Assembly (NCBI GenBank): GCA_027563935.2
Contig: CM050450.1
Coordinates: 6,927,957-6,991,956 of the forward strand
Reading direction: 5' to 3'
DNA from: Costus lasius
Lineage: Eukaryota > Streptophyta > Magnoliopsida > Zingiberales > Costaceae
DNA length: 64,000 nucleotides
Part shown: in pieces, positions 1-12,660 of the stretch
Layout: each line of letters begins with the position of its first letter
How positions within the stretch are numbered: the stretch's first letter is position 1
Made by a program: the position numbers and the translations under genes
The notes under the pieces: generated by a model
Seen by the model: only the letters and a program-made list of their open reading frames with translations
What the model was told of the DNA's origin: nothing
Databases searched by the model: none

Positions 1-802
1 CAGCGAAAGGAACGGAGAGAACTCTTCATGGACGGGGGTGCCTCCCCACGAGAACGGGGAGCGCGAGCTCGCCGTCTCCAAGAGCAGGAGACGGTGATGG
101 CGGACGACGACGGAGGCGAGAGCGCCTCGTCCTCTTCCTCCCCGGGCAGCAGGCGATGGTAACGGCGAAGGCCGCTTTCCTCCACGAGCAGTGGATAGAG
201 GTTCGCCGTTTCCTCCTCCCTCAGGCGGTGATTTCGTGACGTCCCCGGCGAGCACTCCGGCGATGCGAGGTCGGACGAAGAGGAGAGGAGTTGAGTGTGT
301 GTACAGAGAGTGTACAGAGTGAAGAGGAGGGGTTTTAGGTAGCTGTTTTTTGAGGATAATAACAGGCGTTTTAGGTAGCTGTTTTTTGAGGATAATAACA
401 GGCGAAACTTTCCCCTCACTAGCGTCTGTGTCCTACGTTTTCCGGCAAGATTTCGGGTCGCTTTCCCACCTCCGGCAGCGACTTCCGGTGTCCAGAGGGG
501 CGCCGACGAGTGAGGCTGAGGGCGAAGGGCGCGAGTAGCCCTTCCCCTGCCGCAGGCCCCCATCCCGTCAATGCTTCCGGCGAGCGCACGCAGAGGCTGA
601 GGCGCGCGTCCGACGCACGCGAGCGAGACGGCTCGTTCGAACGCACGTGGCGTTCGAAACAAGGCTGTGGTCAAAGTCAACACCACCACGCCCAGAGTGA
701 ATTTCGGAATCGCGCGAATCGGCGAACTTGAATGGCTAACGTGGATGCATTAATCGTGCTTAAGTTGCTAAAACGAGCTTAAGCTTGATTACGGGTCTGA
801 CA
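1..802 (+). repeat. GC-rich sequence, possible truncated LTR of an outer retroelement
   Basis: This GC-rich stretch has no convincing gene. It ends at 801-802 with TCTGACA, just before a primer-binding-site-like sequence at 804-815, which is how the 3' end of an LTR would look. The left end lies outside the window. Similar purine-rich, GGCGACGA-like sequence resumes at 21128, on the other side of the large gypsy nest, so both parts probably belong to one older element. The LTR reading is inference. Short open frames here overlap on both strands and look random. Confidence 0.4.
332..403. repeat. 36-bp perfect tandem duplication
   Basis: Two adjacent 36-bp copies (332-367 and 368-403) each begin GTTTTAGGTAGCTG and end ATAATAACAGGC. 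No difference is visible between them, which suggests a recent slippage-type duplication inside the putative LTR. Confidence 0.9.
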
Positions 803-803
803 G

Positions 804-815
804 TGGTGTCAGAGC
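804..815 (+). other. Possible tRNA-iMet primer binding site
   Basis: TGGTGTCAGAGC lies one base after a CA that could end an LTR. It differs by one base from the initiator tRNA-Met primer binding site used by most plant LTR elements (TGGTATCAGAGC). It would place the outer element on the plus strand. Confidence 0.4.
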
Positions 816-1334
816 CCAGACGATGGTGGCTCCGGTGATCTTGCCGATACGAGTGTCATCCGTCCTCTCCAGCACGCGGAGCCTGCGACGACGAGCGTCT
901 TGGTCCTTCTCCACGCGTCTCCTTCCCCCACGAGCGGCGGCTTCTGGGCGGGCGACCTTTTTCCCCATGAGACGGAGACGACGAGGAAGCGGACGGGAGA
1001 AGCGAGTATAGGCTCGCGCTTTCCCTCAGTCGACGACCGCGGCGGAGGCCGTGTACTTCCCCTACTCCAGAACTGAGGTGGCGCGTTGTCTCCACGAGAC
1101 AGGGACGACGTGGGTGGGAGACGACGTGCGGCGAGAGCGCGAGCCACGTCCGTCTCTCGGATTAGCGGGCGGCGCAAGGTGAGGGAGCCCACCTTCTTCC
1201 TCGAGCCGGAGGCGCAAACGGTGAACTTCCCTACGGACGAGACGAGTGCGTCTCCTCCAGGAGCTCAGCAACGCGGACGAGACAGAGGTCCGTCGCGCGC
1301 TCCTCCTTCCTCCCCGGCGACGATAGTGGAGAAG
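816..1334 (+). repeat. GC-rich internal segment of the outer element, left part
   Basis: This GC-rich DNA continues after the possible primer binding site and is cut at 1334 by the gypsy element. I see no gag or pol motif in any frame, so if it is retroelement DNA it is non-autonomous or noncoding. The right-hand continuation is at 21128-22118. Confidence 0.4.
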
Positions 1335-3384
1335 TGTTACGCCCCAAAAATCTATCCGGATCCCACGCCGAAAATCCCGGACCTCGGGACGCACAACACT
1401 GTATCTGTCAAATTAATCCTGACAATCGAAAGGTACAGACTAGAATAAAATAGCCTAACCAGAAGCCAGTCCGGTCTTAAATATCTATAAAACAATAATA
1501 CTGACATAAGACTGGCGCAGCGGTCAACAGAAATAACAACAACAGGACCGGCGCAGCGGTCGACAAACCAACAGATAACATGACCGGCGCAGCGGTCAAC
1601 AGAGTCTAACCACATAACATAATATAACAACAGACTAGTATGCGTCGCAGCCCACCCAGACTGGTGGTCAAACTACTAACTATCTACTCTGCTCCAGGTA
1701 GAGCCGCGCCTGAACCTGGAGGCAAACCAGAGGGGGTTAGCCGGAGGCTAAGTAGGGATATTACAATGTATATGGTGCATGATCAGATACAAGGAATTAC
1801 CAGAATACAACTAAGACTCTATATGACCATATAGAGTATAATCAAATCTCAATATAGGTATCAATATATATATCCTCATACACAGATAAAAATTAGGAGC
1901 TGGTACAGCAGTGGTCCCACGACCCGCAATTCTAAAAATAGAGTGGTCCATACTGATGGCTCCCCGAACAGTAGAGATGACTGTCCGTCGACAGCCCGCT
2001 AGTGTAGCGTCCTACACTCAGTACAACCCCTTATTGGGCTGATAACAGACCTCAAGCCCATAACATCGGACTCTCTCGGTCAGAGACGATCATACAGCGT
2101 CTCGACAGAAATCTCATTGGCAGTATCTGAGGTATATTGACATGTCTATCGCTAGACAGTCAATCCTCAATGTACATATACAGAACTCATACCACCTACC
2201 AACTACCAATAAACATGCAAGAACAAAAATACTCATACCGTGTTTCATGCAATAGTTTATGTCAACAGGAATGTACGCAGAGCAGAACGGGAGTTAGAAC
2301 AGTAATCAACAGTGATAATAAGCAATAAGGGAGGTGCCGCTAACTACACATGCGGTTGGCACCGTAACAAAGGACAGAGGTAGAATCCCTACCTCAGATG
2401 CAGATGTACAGTAAAACAGAACCAACCAGATATCACGCGATCAGTCAACAGGTCCTAACAGGTAAATCGGGTGTAAGTTCTCATATTATGCTAATCTACT
2501 TATAAGAGTCAGTATTAGGTAGTCATGTCCAGGTATAATCATTCAATCAGGTTTGTCAGATATACAGGTCCAAGTTTATGTTTACGCATGCGCTTGTATA
2601 CGTATAAAGGCGGGTACGGGTACTAACCGAGTTCGCAGCCTCGTGCGAACGAATAATCACCACCGGAAGTCGGGATACGCGAGAATCAACCACGCGCGCG
2701 TAACCGAGTCGTCAGCACGGAAATCGATGTTCACCGGAAAGCTCACCGGAGTCACTGTTCACCGCCGGAACAGTGTTTCCGGTGGCCGATTGAAGCTCTC
2801 CGGTAGTCAAATGAAAGCTGATGGCGAGGGGTTTATGGTCGTACGACCGGTGTTGCAAACGGAGGTCGGGATCACCGGAGATCTGCGAAAAATCGGTCGG
2901 CGGCGGCGTTCCCAATCTCGCCGGAGACGAAGACGGCCAGGGAAGCGTTGGCAGGCGGCGGAAGCGTTCACTAAGGATGGAGGAAGGTCGGCAGAGAGGG
3001 TGGAGGCAAGTCGCGGCCGGAATCTGGGTTTTTCCGGTGGTCTCGTCGCCGTTTGCGTGGAAAGAGAGGGGAGCGTCCGTTCGCCGGATCTGGTCGTCGG
3101 AACAGAAGAAGGGAACATGGATGAGCTCGGCGGCAGTGACAGGCCGATGATCGGAAGCAAGGAGTTCGTTCGTGAGGAGGACGGGGAGGGAAGGACGGCG
3201 GTTCCGTTCACTGTCGGGAAGGCGGACGCGAGGCGGGGAGAAATAAGGAAGAAGACACGGCGATAGGGAGAGATGGGCTCAGGCACGCGTGCACAGTGCC
3301 GAGTCCCATCAAACTTCATTACTTTTACTATTTTAATCCCTTTTTACTGTTTTTGTTTTGTCTGCATTCATCACGGGCGTAACA
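1335..3384 (-). repeat. 3' LTR of the gypsy element
   Basis: TG...CA ends with the inverted repeat TGTTACGCCC/GGGCGTAACA. It contains three units of a repeat of about 36 bp with the core GCGCAGCGGTC near 1510-1610, while the partner LTR has two. The GC-rich part at 2550-3270 opens long frames on both strands. These are not genes: the sequence is an LTR and the frames change between the two copies. Confidence 0.9.
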
Positions 3385-3403
3385 TTATATCCACCTTCAA
3401 AAG
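3385..3403 (-). other. Polypurine tract of the gypsy element
   Basis: Directly next to the 3' LTR. Read on the minus strand it is CTTTTGAAGGTGGATATAA, the place where plus-strand DNA synthesis is primed in LTR elements. It agrees with the minus-strand orientation of pol. Confidence 0.7.
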
Positions 3404-3491
3404 AATTTGGTCCCCAAATTCAAGACAATTTCATTAACGGTACTTAAACAGAATTACAAAAGTAGCAATACGACAGTCACTCGTACAGAAT

Positions 3492-4960
3492 TTACTCGTC
3501 TAACTCCATCTCCGGAAACAGATCCAGATGTTTCTTCATGAACTCGTCCTCGCGTTCCCAGGTAGCCTTACTCTCAGGGTGGTGTCTCCATTTGACTTTA
3601 ATCAGGCTAATTACCTTCTTTCTCAGCTTGTGTTCTTTGCGCTCTAAGATCTCTACAGGCATCTCGGCATACGTGGCATCTTCTTGGACATGAACCGTAC
3701 CATGACTCAACACATGAGATAGATCCGCGATGTACTTACGCAACATGGATACGTGGAACACCGGATGACTATAAGAGTACATCGGTGGAAGTGCTAAGCG
3801 GTATGCGACGGGTCCAACTCTCTCCAGTATCTCGAAGGGACCCATATATCTCGGGGCTAACTTACCAGCATACCCGAATCTAGTCATACCCTTCTTCGGG
3901 GAAATCCGAAGGAACACGTGGTCACCGACATCAAATTCAAGTGGCCGCCGTCTCTTGTCTGCGTAACTCTTTTGTCGACTTTGGGCAGCTGATAATCTCC
4001 GTCAAATAATCTGCACTCTCTCGGAATCAAGTGCTAACATAGCCGGTCCCAACACACGGCTTTTACCTGCTTCGTCCCATAGCACCGGAGATCTACACTT
4101 CCTACCGTACAAAGCCTCGAAGGGTGCCATCCGGATCGCCGAAGTGATCCCAATAAGTGAAGATGACACTCCCAACCATCCGTGAAGTCCAAAGTGATGG
4201 CTCGAAGCATGTCCTCTAAGGTCTGAATGGTCGTCTCAGACTGTCCATCAGTCTACGGGTGATAAACCGTACTGAACCGCAGTTCAGTTCCCAAAGCCTT
4301 CTGTAAACTAACCTAGAACCGAGATGTGAATTGTGGGTCTCTGTCGGAAATGATGCTGGCAGGGACCCCATGCAGCCGTACAATCTCACTACAGTACAAC
4401 CTTGCCAGTTTATCCATCGATTAAGTCTTTCTAATAGGTAAGAAGTGGGCTGACTTGGTCAAACGGTCAACGATTATCCAGATCGAGTCATGGCTTGTGC
4501 GCGACCTAGGAAGATCCGTCACGAAGTCCATGGTAAGGTGTTTCCACTTCCACTCCGGAATAGGAATACTCTGTAAGAGCCCAAAAAGTTTCTTATGTTC
4601 AATTTTCACTTGTTGGCATACCAGACATCGCCCGACATACTCTGCCACATCTCTCTTCATGCCTTCCTACCAATGAGATTTTCGAAGGTCATTATACATT
4701 TTCGTGGCACCAGGATGTACTGCGAATCTCGACTTATGTGCTTCTGCCAGTAATTCTTCCTTAACTATCCCGAGTACACATAACCTATTCCAGCACCTTA
4801 TTATTCCTTGATCATCCTGGGTAAATTCTTCTCTCTTACCCTTCGTAATGATAGATTGCAGGTACCAATCATTTGGTTGCGCCTCAATGATCTTCTGCAC
4901 CATAGGGGACTGTGCCATCATTACGGCCAAACAGCCATGCTCAGCACACAATCTCAACAC
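3492..4960 (-). pseudogene. Integrase and chromodomain remnant of the gypsy element
   Basis: Pieces in several minus-strand frames together form a Ty3/gypsy integrase. 4667-4960 carries the region before the zinc finger, including the HPGATKMYNDLR stretch. 4421-4660 carries the second half of the HHCC finger (CLVCQQ) and the first catalytic aspartate in TMDFVTDLP. 3492-3917 carries the integrase C-terminus and a chromodomain-like tail with KATWERED. The catalytic core between about 3918 and 4420 is broken by stops and frameshifts. The chromodomain places it among chromoviruses, closest in style to Tekay/Del. It cannot be functional. Confidence 0.85.
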
Positions 4961-5026
4961 ATAAATCTGTTATTTGTTGTTCTAATTCAGTTGGGGTTAC
5001 TCGTAAGTGAGCTAACACTCCTGTAG

Positions 5027-7253
5027 TGTTATAACCTTAAATTTTTCTTTAGAATTATTTAAATTTTAAATTTTAAAAATTAAATTCCAAAAATCCTAAT
5101 CTAATTTGCCCTAAATATTCTCTCTAATCCTAGGCTATTTTTACTCTTCTTAATCCTATAAATAAGACCTTAACCCCTCATTAATCCTAAATTATTTTTC
5201 TTGATCCCTAATTATTTCTTCCTCCTGCCGCACGAGCCTGTTTTCCTCTTCCCCTGTTTCTTCCCCTCCGCTTCGTGCTTCGTCTTCTCCAGCAGGGACG
5301 TCCGTGAGATTCCAGCGGCGACAGGAAGAAGCGCTGGTGTCGCCCTCATCGTTCCCTTGCGTGGCGTCCTATTCCGGCGGGTTTCGGGTGTGAGCAGTGT
5401 CTCGGCGGACGGCGTGTGGGCATACTTCCGACTCTTGGCTCCCAGCGGTGGCAGCGGGCTTCCGAGTTGAGCGTCGTCTCCACCTCGTCGGCGTTGGGCT
5501 TGCACGTTCAGCGAAGTTGGGAAGAGCCGTCAGAAATTTCCTCGAAGTCCTGTGGCACGGCGTCATCCGTCCGCTGAATTTCGAGAGCATGCGGTAGTCC
5601 GCCGGCGTGCAGTGAGTCCTATGCGAACGGCGGCCTCCTCCTTCCTTCTCCAAGCGGTGGCGGCGGCTGTTTACTCTCTTGGCTGCGACTCCTCCTCCAG
5701 GCGGTTGCGACCATTCTTCTTCCTTTTTCCGGTGCTGCCTCCTCCCAGCGCAGACAGGCAGTGTTTCAGGTAGTTGATTCCGCCAGCGTCCCCTTGCAGT
5801 GACGCGTGCGTCGCTGGGTCTGTGCTTCGTGTGCGACGGTTGTGCGTGGCAGTGGTTATCTTCCCTTGTCGGCGGCAAGGCATTCGGCAGCGAGCGCCGG
5901 TAACTTTTTCAGCAGCGAACGAACGAAGCGTCAGTTTGCGTCGTGTGCTGAGGCGGCGGCGGATTGTGACGAATGAATCGTTCGTTCGTTCCGCATGGGG
6001 GTTAGCATTAAAGGTAAGAGTGATTTGGTTTTTTTTTATTTTAATAATTAATTTAAATTATTTTCATGTGAATAAATCAGTAAACATAATTATGTTATTT
6101 TTTGTGGGGAATATCATGGTAATTACTTTTGGATAAAATTAATTTAAATAGAAGAGTAGGGGTTGAGGGCATAATTATGGATTGATGCATATAATGGATA
6201 ATAACAAAGGTTTATTTAAATTGTTCAGTGAAGAAAGAGAGATAATATTGATTTCAGAGGATATTCAGAATAACAGCGCCTGAGGTAGGAATCTTACCCT
6301 ACTCCTTTCTTACAGTGTCAATAATAGGATTTGCTACTTAATCCTTTGACTTGATATATGATGCATATGATAGAATTAATTGACACTGATATCTGATTGC
6401 TTCGTCCGCTTGGTTTATTTCTGAAATTCCTGTTGAACTCAATTATCTTGATTATTTGGTCATATTCTGTTTCTATATGAATGGTTAACAAACCTGTTTT
6501 GAGATATCTGATATATTGGCTTATGAGCCTGATTGAACAATTGTGTATCTGAGATATTGACGTATAAGTATGTGGAACCGTTGTAAATCTGTGATGATAA
6601 AGTCGTGATATATATTGACCTCTGACCTGGATGATTTATTCTCCAGTGGCATGTTTATCTGAGTTATAGTTCCGACGCGCATCGGACTATCTGAGATACC
6701 GGTACGGCATTGCCAGTTGTCTTGAGGACAATACTACGGATGTCAGTGTTGGACGCAACACTCCGGGCTGTTTAGGACAGTCGTTCCATTGCATGAGCAA
6801 CAGTGGAAACACTCTGAAAATGAATGCGGCTTTTAAGTGAGATCTGTTGGCTAGCTTGATGATTTGCACGACATTCTTATATTATTTGTATATCGTTGTT
6901 TCAGTTACTGTATTATCCTGTTATTTGATTCCCTCACCATGTTTGTTGATTCCTACTTAGCATTTCTGCTAACTCCCTTTGTTTCTCTTCCAGGCACAGA
7001 GTTAGCTTCTGGGAGGGATAGAGTAGATAGCATATACCAGCCCGAGTTGAGATAGTTGTCTTTTGTATTTTATTCAGTTGATAATTTGGATAGTTATATT
7101 CAGATATTGTGTTATAAAGTCATTGATGTTAAATTTGGATTGTTTATTAAATAAAGGATATGTGATTATTGTATTTCTCTGGTTCCTATCAATATTGTTA
7201 CTCCCTGGGGAACCTTGAGCTAGAAATAGCCGGCTTCCCGCCGGGGCGTGACA
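5027..7253 (+). mobile_element. Solo LTR with TGTAG target duplication
   Basis: A 2,227-bp sequence begins TGTTATAACC and ends GGGGCGTGACA. Perfect 5-bp duplications TGTAG lie at 5022-5026 and 7254-7258. It interrupts the gypsy pol remnant between RNase H and integrase. A TATAAATA box near 5158 suggests plus orientation. No internal domain, primer site or second LTR is present, so it is a solo LTR left by recombination between LTRs. GC-rich open frames at 5200-6000 are LTR sequence, not genes. Confidence 0.88.
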
Positions 7254-7267
7254 TGTAGTCTTCCTAC

Positions 7268-7471
7268 TTAGGGCGTCTGCGATAACATTGGCCTACCCGG
7301 GTGGTAATTAAGCGTACAGTCATAGTCTTTGTGAAATTTCACCCATCTTCGCTGCCTTATATTTAATTTCTTCTGAGAAAACAAGTACTTCAGGTTTTGG
7401 TGATCCGCGAAGATTTCGAATGTCACACATTCTTCATCTTGGGTAAACACTTCTCGTTTAATGACATCCAT
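7268..7471 (-). pseudogene. RNase H C-terminal remnant of the gypsy element
   Basis: The frame holds FADHQNLKYLF, RQRRWVKF and LNYHPGRP, typical of the Ty3/gypsy RNase H C-terminus that precedes integrase. It continues, across the solo LTR, into the integrase remnant. The reverse transcriptase that should lie upstream (higher coordinates) is missing. Confidence 0.85.
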
Positions 7472-7752
7472 TGCTAACTTTCTACTATTGCTATGGTAAT
7501 TAATTTAATGCTTCGCAAGAATTATCTTAAAAGAGCCTTATTGATCTTCTTTGTCAAGCATGTTCTACAAGAATTAGCATCACGCTGGTATTTAACTACT
7601 ACACGTATCTATCCAATAACGTCGCTAAGAGAGTTACATTTTACCACCCTTATGAGAATAAGACTAGTTGGCACTCGACTTGTCTCGTAGCCTCACACTA
7701 AGGCATTTACATAGATGCAAGAAAAGACATCCCCACTACTGGATGTATAGTA
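7472..7752. other. Unassigned 281 bp between RNase H remnant and copia element
   Basis: I see no coding motif here. With 16932-17037 it formed one continuous stretch before the copia insertion. It may belong to the pararetrovirus-like fragment's noncoding region or to decayed gypsy DNA. Confidence 0.4.
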
Positions 7753-7757
7753 GAAAC

Positions 7758-9964
7758 TGTTAGGGAATGCCGGGTGTAATTTAAAATTTTGCAGTCCCAG
7801 GACACAGCGGAATAAGCATTACACCCGAAACACATTCCTTTCCCAAGGATCCATGCGAGAGAGAGAACACAAGGATGTGTTAGAGTTAGTACCTTTATTG
7901 CTTGTTTAGATGCCGAAGCCATGTTGAAGGCGCCCAAGTGTTCGCCCTCTACAAGTATCCACGCGTCGACTCCTTGATCGTTGCTCCCTTCCACGCTTGG
8001 TGCTAGCCTCGGGAAGAGAATCAAGCCTTAGGGTTCCTTCACTCTTCTTGCGCCACCTCCAAGGTTCATGCGCCAAGTGCAAGGAAGATGCCGCCAACTC
8101 CTTATCCTCTTTTCTCCAAGAGAAAAGGGAGAAGAAGAACTTCGGCTTTGAGGAAGATTGAGAGGAGGTCACGCCACCAAGTCCTTCTCCAAGTCACGCC
8201 AAGAGGAGAGGAAGGAGAAGACTTTCGGCTACTAGTAGGAAGAAGGGTTGCGCCACTTTGATGTTATCGCCCTTCTATGTATGTTCACGTCTCCAAGCGT
8301 TCAACAACTAGAGAGGGCGACAATGGGTCCTATAAATAGGGCTAGAGGCGGTTTGGGCAAGGGCTAGGATCATGCCAAGTGTATGGCTAGGATGAGGTGT
8401 CTTGAAGCAAGGAAAGTCTCTAAGACTTTACCATAAACCTCATTCAACATATCCATAAAAGTCCAAGCACTATATCAGCCCAAGACATGCCTCAAATACA
8501 TTCTTACCATCAAAGGATAAGTGGCTACACGCAACATGCATGAGGAATTCGGTTAGGGTGGTGTCTTGGGAGAAATTAGGGTTTGAGGTAAGGTAATTCT
8601 CCAAGACATTACCATATACCTTACCCTACTAGCCATATGCGCCCAAGCTCTTTCCAAAAGAGCCATCAAGTCATATCAGGCCCAAGACTTGCCTTAGAGA
8701 CAAGTATTCCATCCAAGGAAGAAGGGCTAGGCGCCCTTTACTTCCATAATGAAGCAAAGGCGCCTCCCTCACCCCATTATGCCCCTAGGCGCCAATGGGG
8801 TGAGATTTCTCCCCATTATACCCCTTTAAGCTAATTCCTCTTCATGACAACTAATTATTGGGCCTCATTGGATAATGAGCTAGCCCAAACTTCATGATAT
8901 GGGTTGATTAAGCCATTGGATCCAATCCAATGCAACCATAATCCAAATGTGACCAATCTAGGTCAATTTCGGGTCAACCTGCCAAAAATGAAGTTTGGCT
9001 CCAATAACTTTCTTCCAACTCATCAGGCCCATTGGCGCTGACGAAATCTTCCAAATTGATCCAAGTTATCCAATAACTTGATCATAAGGCTTCTGATTAA
9101 AGCAACGTCAAGAGTCTATTGCGTGTGACCCCGTAGGATCCATATGACGATGGCAATGATGTAAACATCATAAGTAGTGAGGGGTATCTAGCAACACATC
9201 ACTACTACCCATGTCATAGGACTTAAGTCATTATGGCAACAACTCCTAACAAGCAACGAGGATTCCCATTGCATTATAGATCCCTTTGCCTAAACTGATA
9301 TCCTGCCATTGGATTAGTCTCAAGTTTATCCATCCAATGCATTGGTCATGACTCAACAAGTGTGGCCACACATTCCTATCATGCACCAATAAGGTGGGGC
9401 GCCCCAAAGTGGATATCATGCTTCCAATAAGGAAGGGGCAAATCCTACTATTGGTCATCCATGTCTCTACACGACTTATGACATGCCCAATGACAGTTGT
9501 TTTGATCTCTCAATTACGGAGAGACGTAAGACTGTATTAAAGCATACCCATCATCAAATCTAGACATGAATACCTCAAGTCTAAGGATCAATGCAAACCT
9601 CTTGCATGTGAGATTGACTTGTTGACTAGACATGTCAATCCTCACAGTGGATTACTCCAGTGCATCCAATGCACCCGTATGTCTGCGTTACTGTGCCCCG
9701 CACCTAACCAGCCCATACACCAGTCTCACATGTACCAAAGTTGTCCCATATCTGCTAAGATACCTTGTCTGGGGATAGCTTATGAGAATGGATCCAATCC
9801 AAACTCCTGGGACATTATATATGCAACTCAATACATTAACGCAGGTAGAGAAGTCTGCATAATAACGACCATGCCTTATATCAAGAGTAATAGTTCTATC
9901 AAAGTATATTCAAACAATGCCTGACCATGTCTATACATTGGTCTTCAGGGCATATACACCAACA
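7758..9964 (-). repeat. 3' LTR of the copia element
   Basis: It begins TGTTAGGGAATGCC and ends CACCAACA, about 98.5 percent identical to the LTR at 14721-16926. Related sequence is in the solo LTR at 57135-58807: both share GGGGTATCTAGCAACACATC. Short open frames in the two LTRs are paired copies of LTR sequence, not genes. Confidence 0.92.
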
Positions 9965-9980
9965 ATCTCCCACTTGCACT
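9965..9980 (-). other. Polypurine tract of the copia element
   Basis: On the minus strand it reads AGTGCAAGTGGGAGAT, directly before the 3' LTR. This is the usual copia arrangement and fixes the element's orientation. Confidence 0.8.
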
Positions 9981-10245
9981 AAGACCAAGGGCAACTGATG
10001 TTTAGTCAGTTCCAATGTCTCTAGTATAACCCATTTAGCTTCCGCTGCGCCAGAGGCTATGTCAGTGGGTTTTTCCAGATTGCTTTCTGTGTTTATTTTA
10101 ACAAATTTGATCATCATCCTTATCCCTGATCTCTAAGATCAGATGATATGCTGCAGTACATACTTGAGTACTAAGTTCCTTTACTTATGCTATGGCCCCA
10201 GTAAGAACTATACTGGACCATCAAGCACCAGGAACTAAATCAAGT

Positions 10246-12341
10246 TCAAATGAATGAAGCTGCTTCCTTGGCTGCCACAAGAAGCTGCAATGTACTCAGC
10301 CTTATTTGTAGAATTTTGCCACCAAGGTTTGCATAATGCTCTTTCAGCATACAACACCATATCAAGGCAAAGCGCAAATCCTGGCTGTGATCAATAGTCA
10401 TTAGACTGGAACGAAGTGTCAGTGTACCCCTGTACACAAAATTCTTTCCTGTCCATCATAGACTAGGCTTCAATCTTTTATACTTCCCAAGTATATATAG
10501 GGATTGCTTTCACAGCTATCTAGTGTTATACACTAAGATCTGATTGAAACTTGCTGGCTATGCTCCAAGCATTTACCACAAATGGTCTTAAAACATGATC
10601 CATCCTATACACCAAGTATCAGGATTTTAGACCTATGTTATTACTCTCCAGCTGTGTCTTAGGACACAATATCCTTGAGAGAGTCAGACCATATCTTCCT
10701 GGAAGGTACCAATATTTGAAATTATCCAATATAAACCTCTCCAGAAACTTTTGGATGAACATAGATTGACTAAAGGGCAATGACTTCCTTGGATCTCTAT
10801 TTATAGATCCACATGCCTAGGATGTAGGCATCATTCCCTAGATCATTCTTTTCGAAATACATCTCAAGCCTTTTCTTCACCATGTGAAGAGCTGACATGT
10901 CATTTCATGTGATAAGAATATCATCAATCATCTAGGACAAGAAATACTATTAAGGTGCACCCTTTGATCTTCTTATAAACACAGGCTCTATTAAACATGT
11001 TTGCATAATATCATGCATATCTTTATGGCCTTGATATGAAAACCTTCTAGCTATTTCCTTATAGATATCTTTTCAGACGTCCATGCAAGAAAGGCAATTT
11101 TTCATAACAACACGCCATAACTGATCATGCAATTATGCAGTTTCCTAATGGACTTAAAGCTCAGCTATTGGTGAAAAATTTCATCATTGTCCACCCAGTG
11201 GATTTGCCTGAAATTTCTGTTCACTAGCTTCCCTTTCAAGGTAACAATGTTACCCTCCATGTCTATCTTCCTAGAAGATTTATTTTACAGCATGTGGGAA
11301 TTACCCCTTTGGCAGCTCATCCTAGTCCCAGACTTGATCAGCAGACATGGAGTCCATTATGGTTCTTATGGCCCTTAGCCATTTCTTGGAGTCTGGTCCA
11401 CCGACCTCTTCCATTTCCTCATAAGTCTTAGGTTCATCCTTGATGAAAAATTCGTCGTGCCCAGCATATCGAATCGATTCAGACTCATGTGGTTCCTGTG
11501 TTACTTGAACCTCAGGTTGACTTTCAACCTGTATGTGAGATTTTGCTCTCCATCTGTGTCTAATTATATTGTGGTTGATTCTGGACCTTGTCCAAATCAA
11601 ATCTACTCCCACTAGCTTCTATCAAAAGAAATATCTTCTTAAGAGAGATAGCAATTTGAGCAACAAAATATTTTGTTCTCTTTGGAATAGAATTAGCACT
11701 CTACAGTGCACCACAAACTCATACTTTTGAATCACTGCACATTACATTTCCAATTTCATTGAAGAAATGGGATATTTGCAGTTCGCAACTCAAAAGCTAA
11801 TTCAGACATTTTCTTATGGAGTGGCAGTACATCTGTTTGCATGGCATCATAGCAGTATATTTGCATGACTATTCAAAGATGGAACCACATTCAATGTGTT
11901 CCTTTTTCTTTGAAATTCATCACACAGTGGTGTACTAAGTAAGCTGTGAGATAACTCTACACTTCTTAGGATAGTCATCAATTTTTCCACTAATCACCTT
12001 GATCCAATCAAAGTGTTTTAATAGATCCTCCAATTTGACTCAATACTTCATTAGTGAACTTCTTGGATTTCTCCAAAGTTCTTAGGTTGGATAAGACATA
12101 CCCACACCTGGTGAAGCATATAACACCTCTTAGTGCTTGTTTACATGGGTCCACATACATTGTTGTGTAATAGTTCTAACAAGCCACTAACCCTTCCACC
12201 CTTTATGGTGAAGGCAGCATCTGTCACATTGTTCCCTTGAACTAGGCTCACATGTATCATAATCCTGAAAGGATAATGATCCCAATAGTCCACTGACCTT
12301 TGGATGTGACCATTGTTCGATGGTTCAAGAGACAATTCCAT
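10246..12341 (-). pseudogene. Copia pol remnant (integrase, reverse transcriptase, RNase H)
   Basis: Broken minus-strand pieces follow copia order. 12141-12341 has LLELLHNNVCGPM, as at the start of integrase. 11322-11612 has EPKTYEEMEEV and MDSMSADQVWD, the start of copia reverse transcriptase. About 10700-10960 shows decayed reverse transcriptase with SLPFSQSMFIQKFLERF. Near 10260-10310 one frame has NKAEYIAAS, the RNase H motif, while the neighbouring frame stays open, which marks a frameshift. Stops and frameshifts occur throughout. Confidence 0.8.
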
Positions 12342-12660
12342 AAGAGGATGTTTATTGAATCATTGGATCTGATCTTGTGTTACATATAGAACCACAAGCT
12401 ATTATCAACTATATCACTTCTATAGAACATCTCAGAAAATATCATATTTTATTTCAAACTGAAATCCTTTCCAAAAGGAATGATGTTCTAATACATAAGC
12501 TGATACGTAATAGCAAAGTTCTAGATAAAGTCTTCAAGGCAGTGAGATGATATCAACAGCAGCATCCAATGCTCCGTCCCTGACTCGAGAGTCGATCCCA
12601 CCAAGCCTAGTCGTCCTACTTCTTTAGAGCTCCTGCACATGTAAAAAACATATGTGAGCC

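Noticed and set aside
2553..3319. Open frames of 237 and 170 codons on opposite strands
   Set aside because: They lie in the gypsy 3' LTR; in the partner LTR (20291-21117) the frames are changed in length, so they are not conserved genes.
9619..9924. 101-codon plus-strand frame, repeated at 16581-16886
   Set aside because: Both copies are corresponding parts of the two copia LTRs, antisense to the element.
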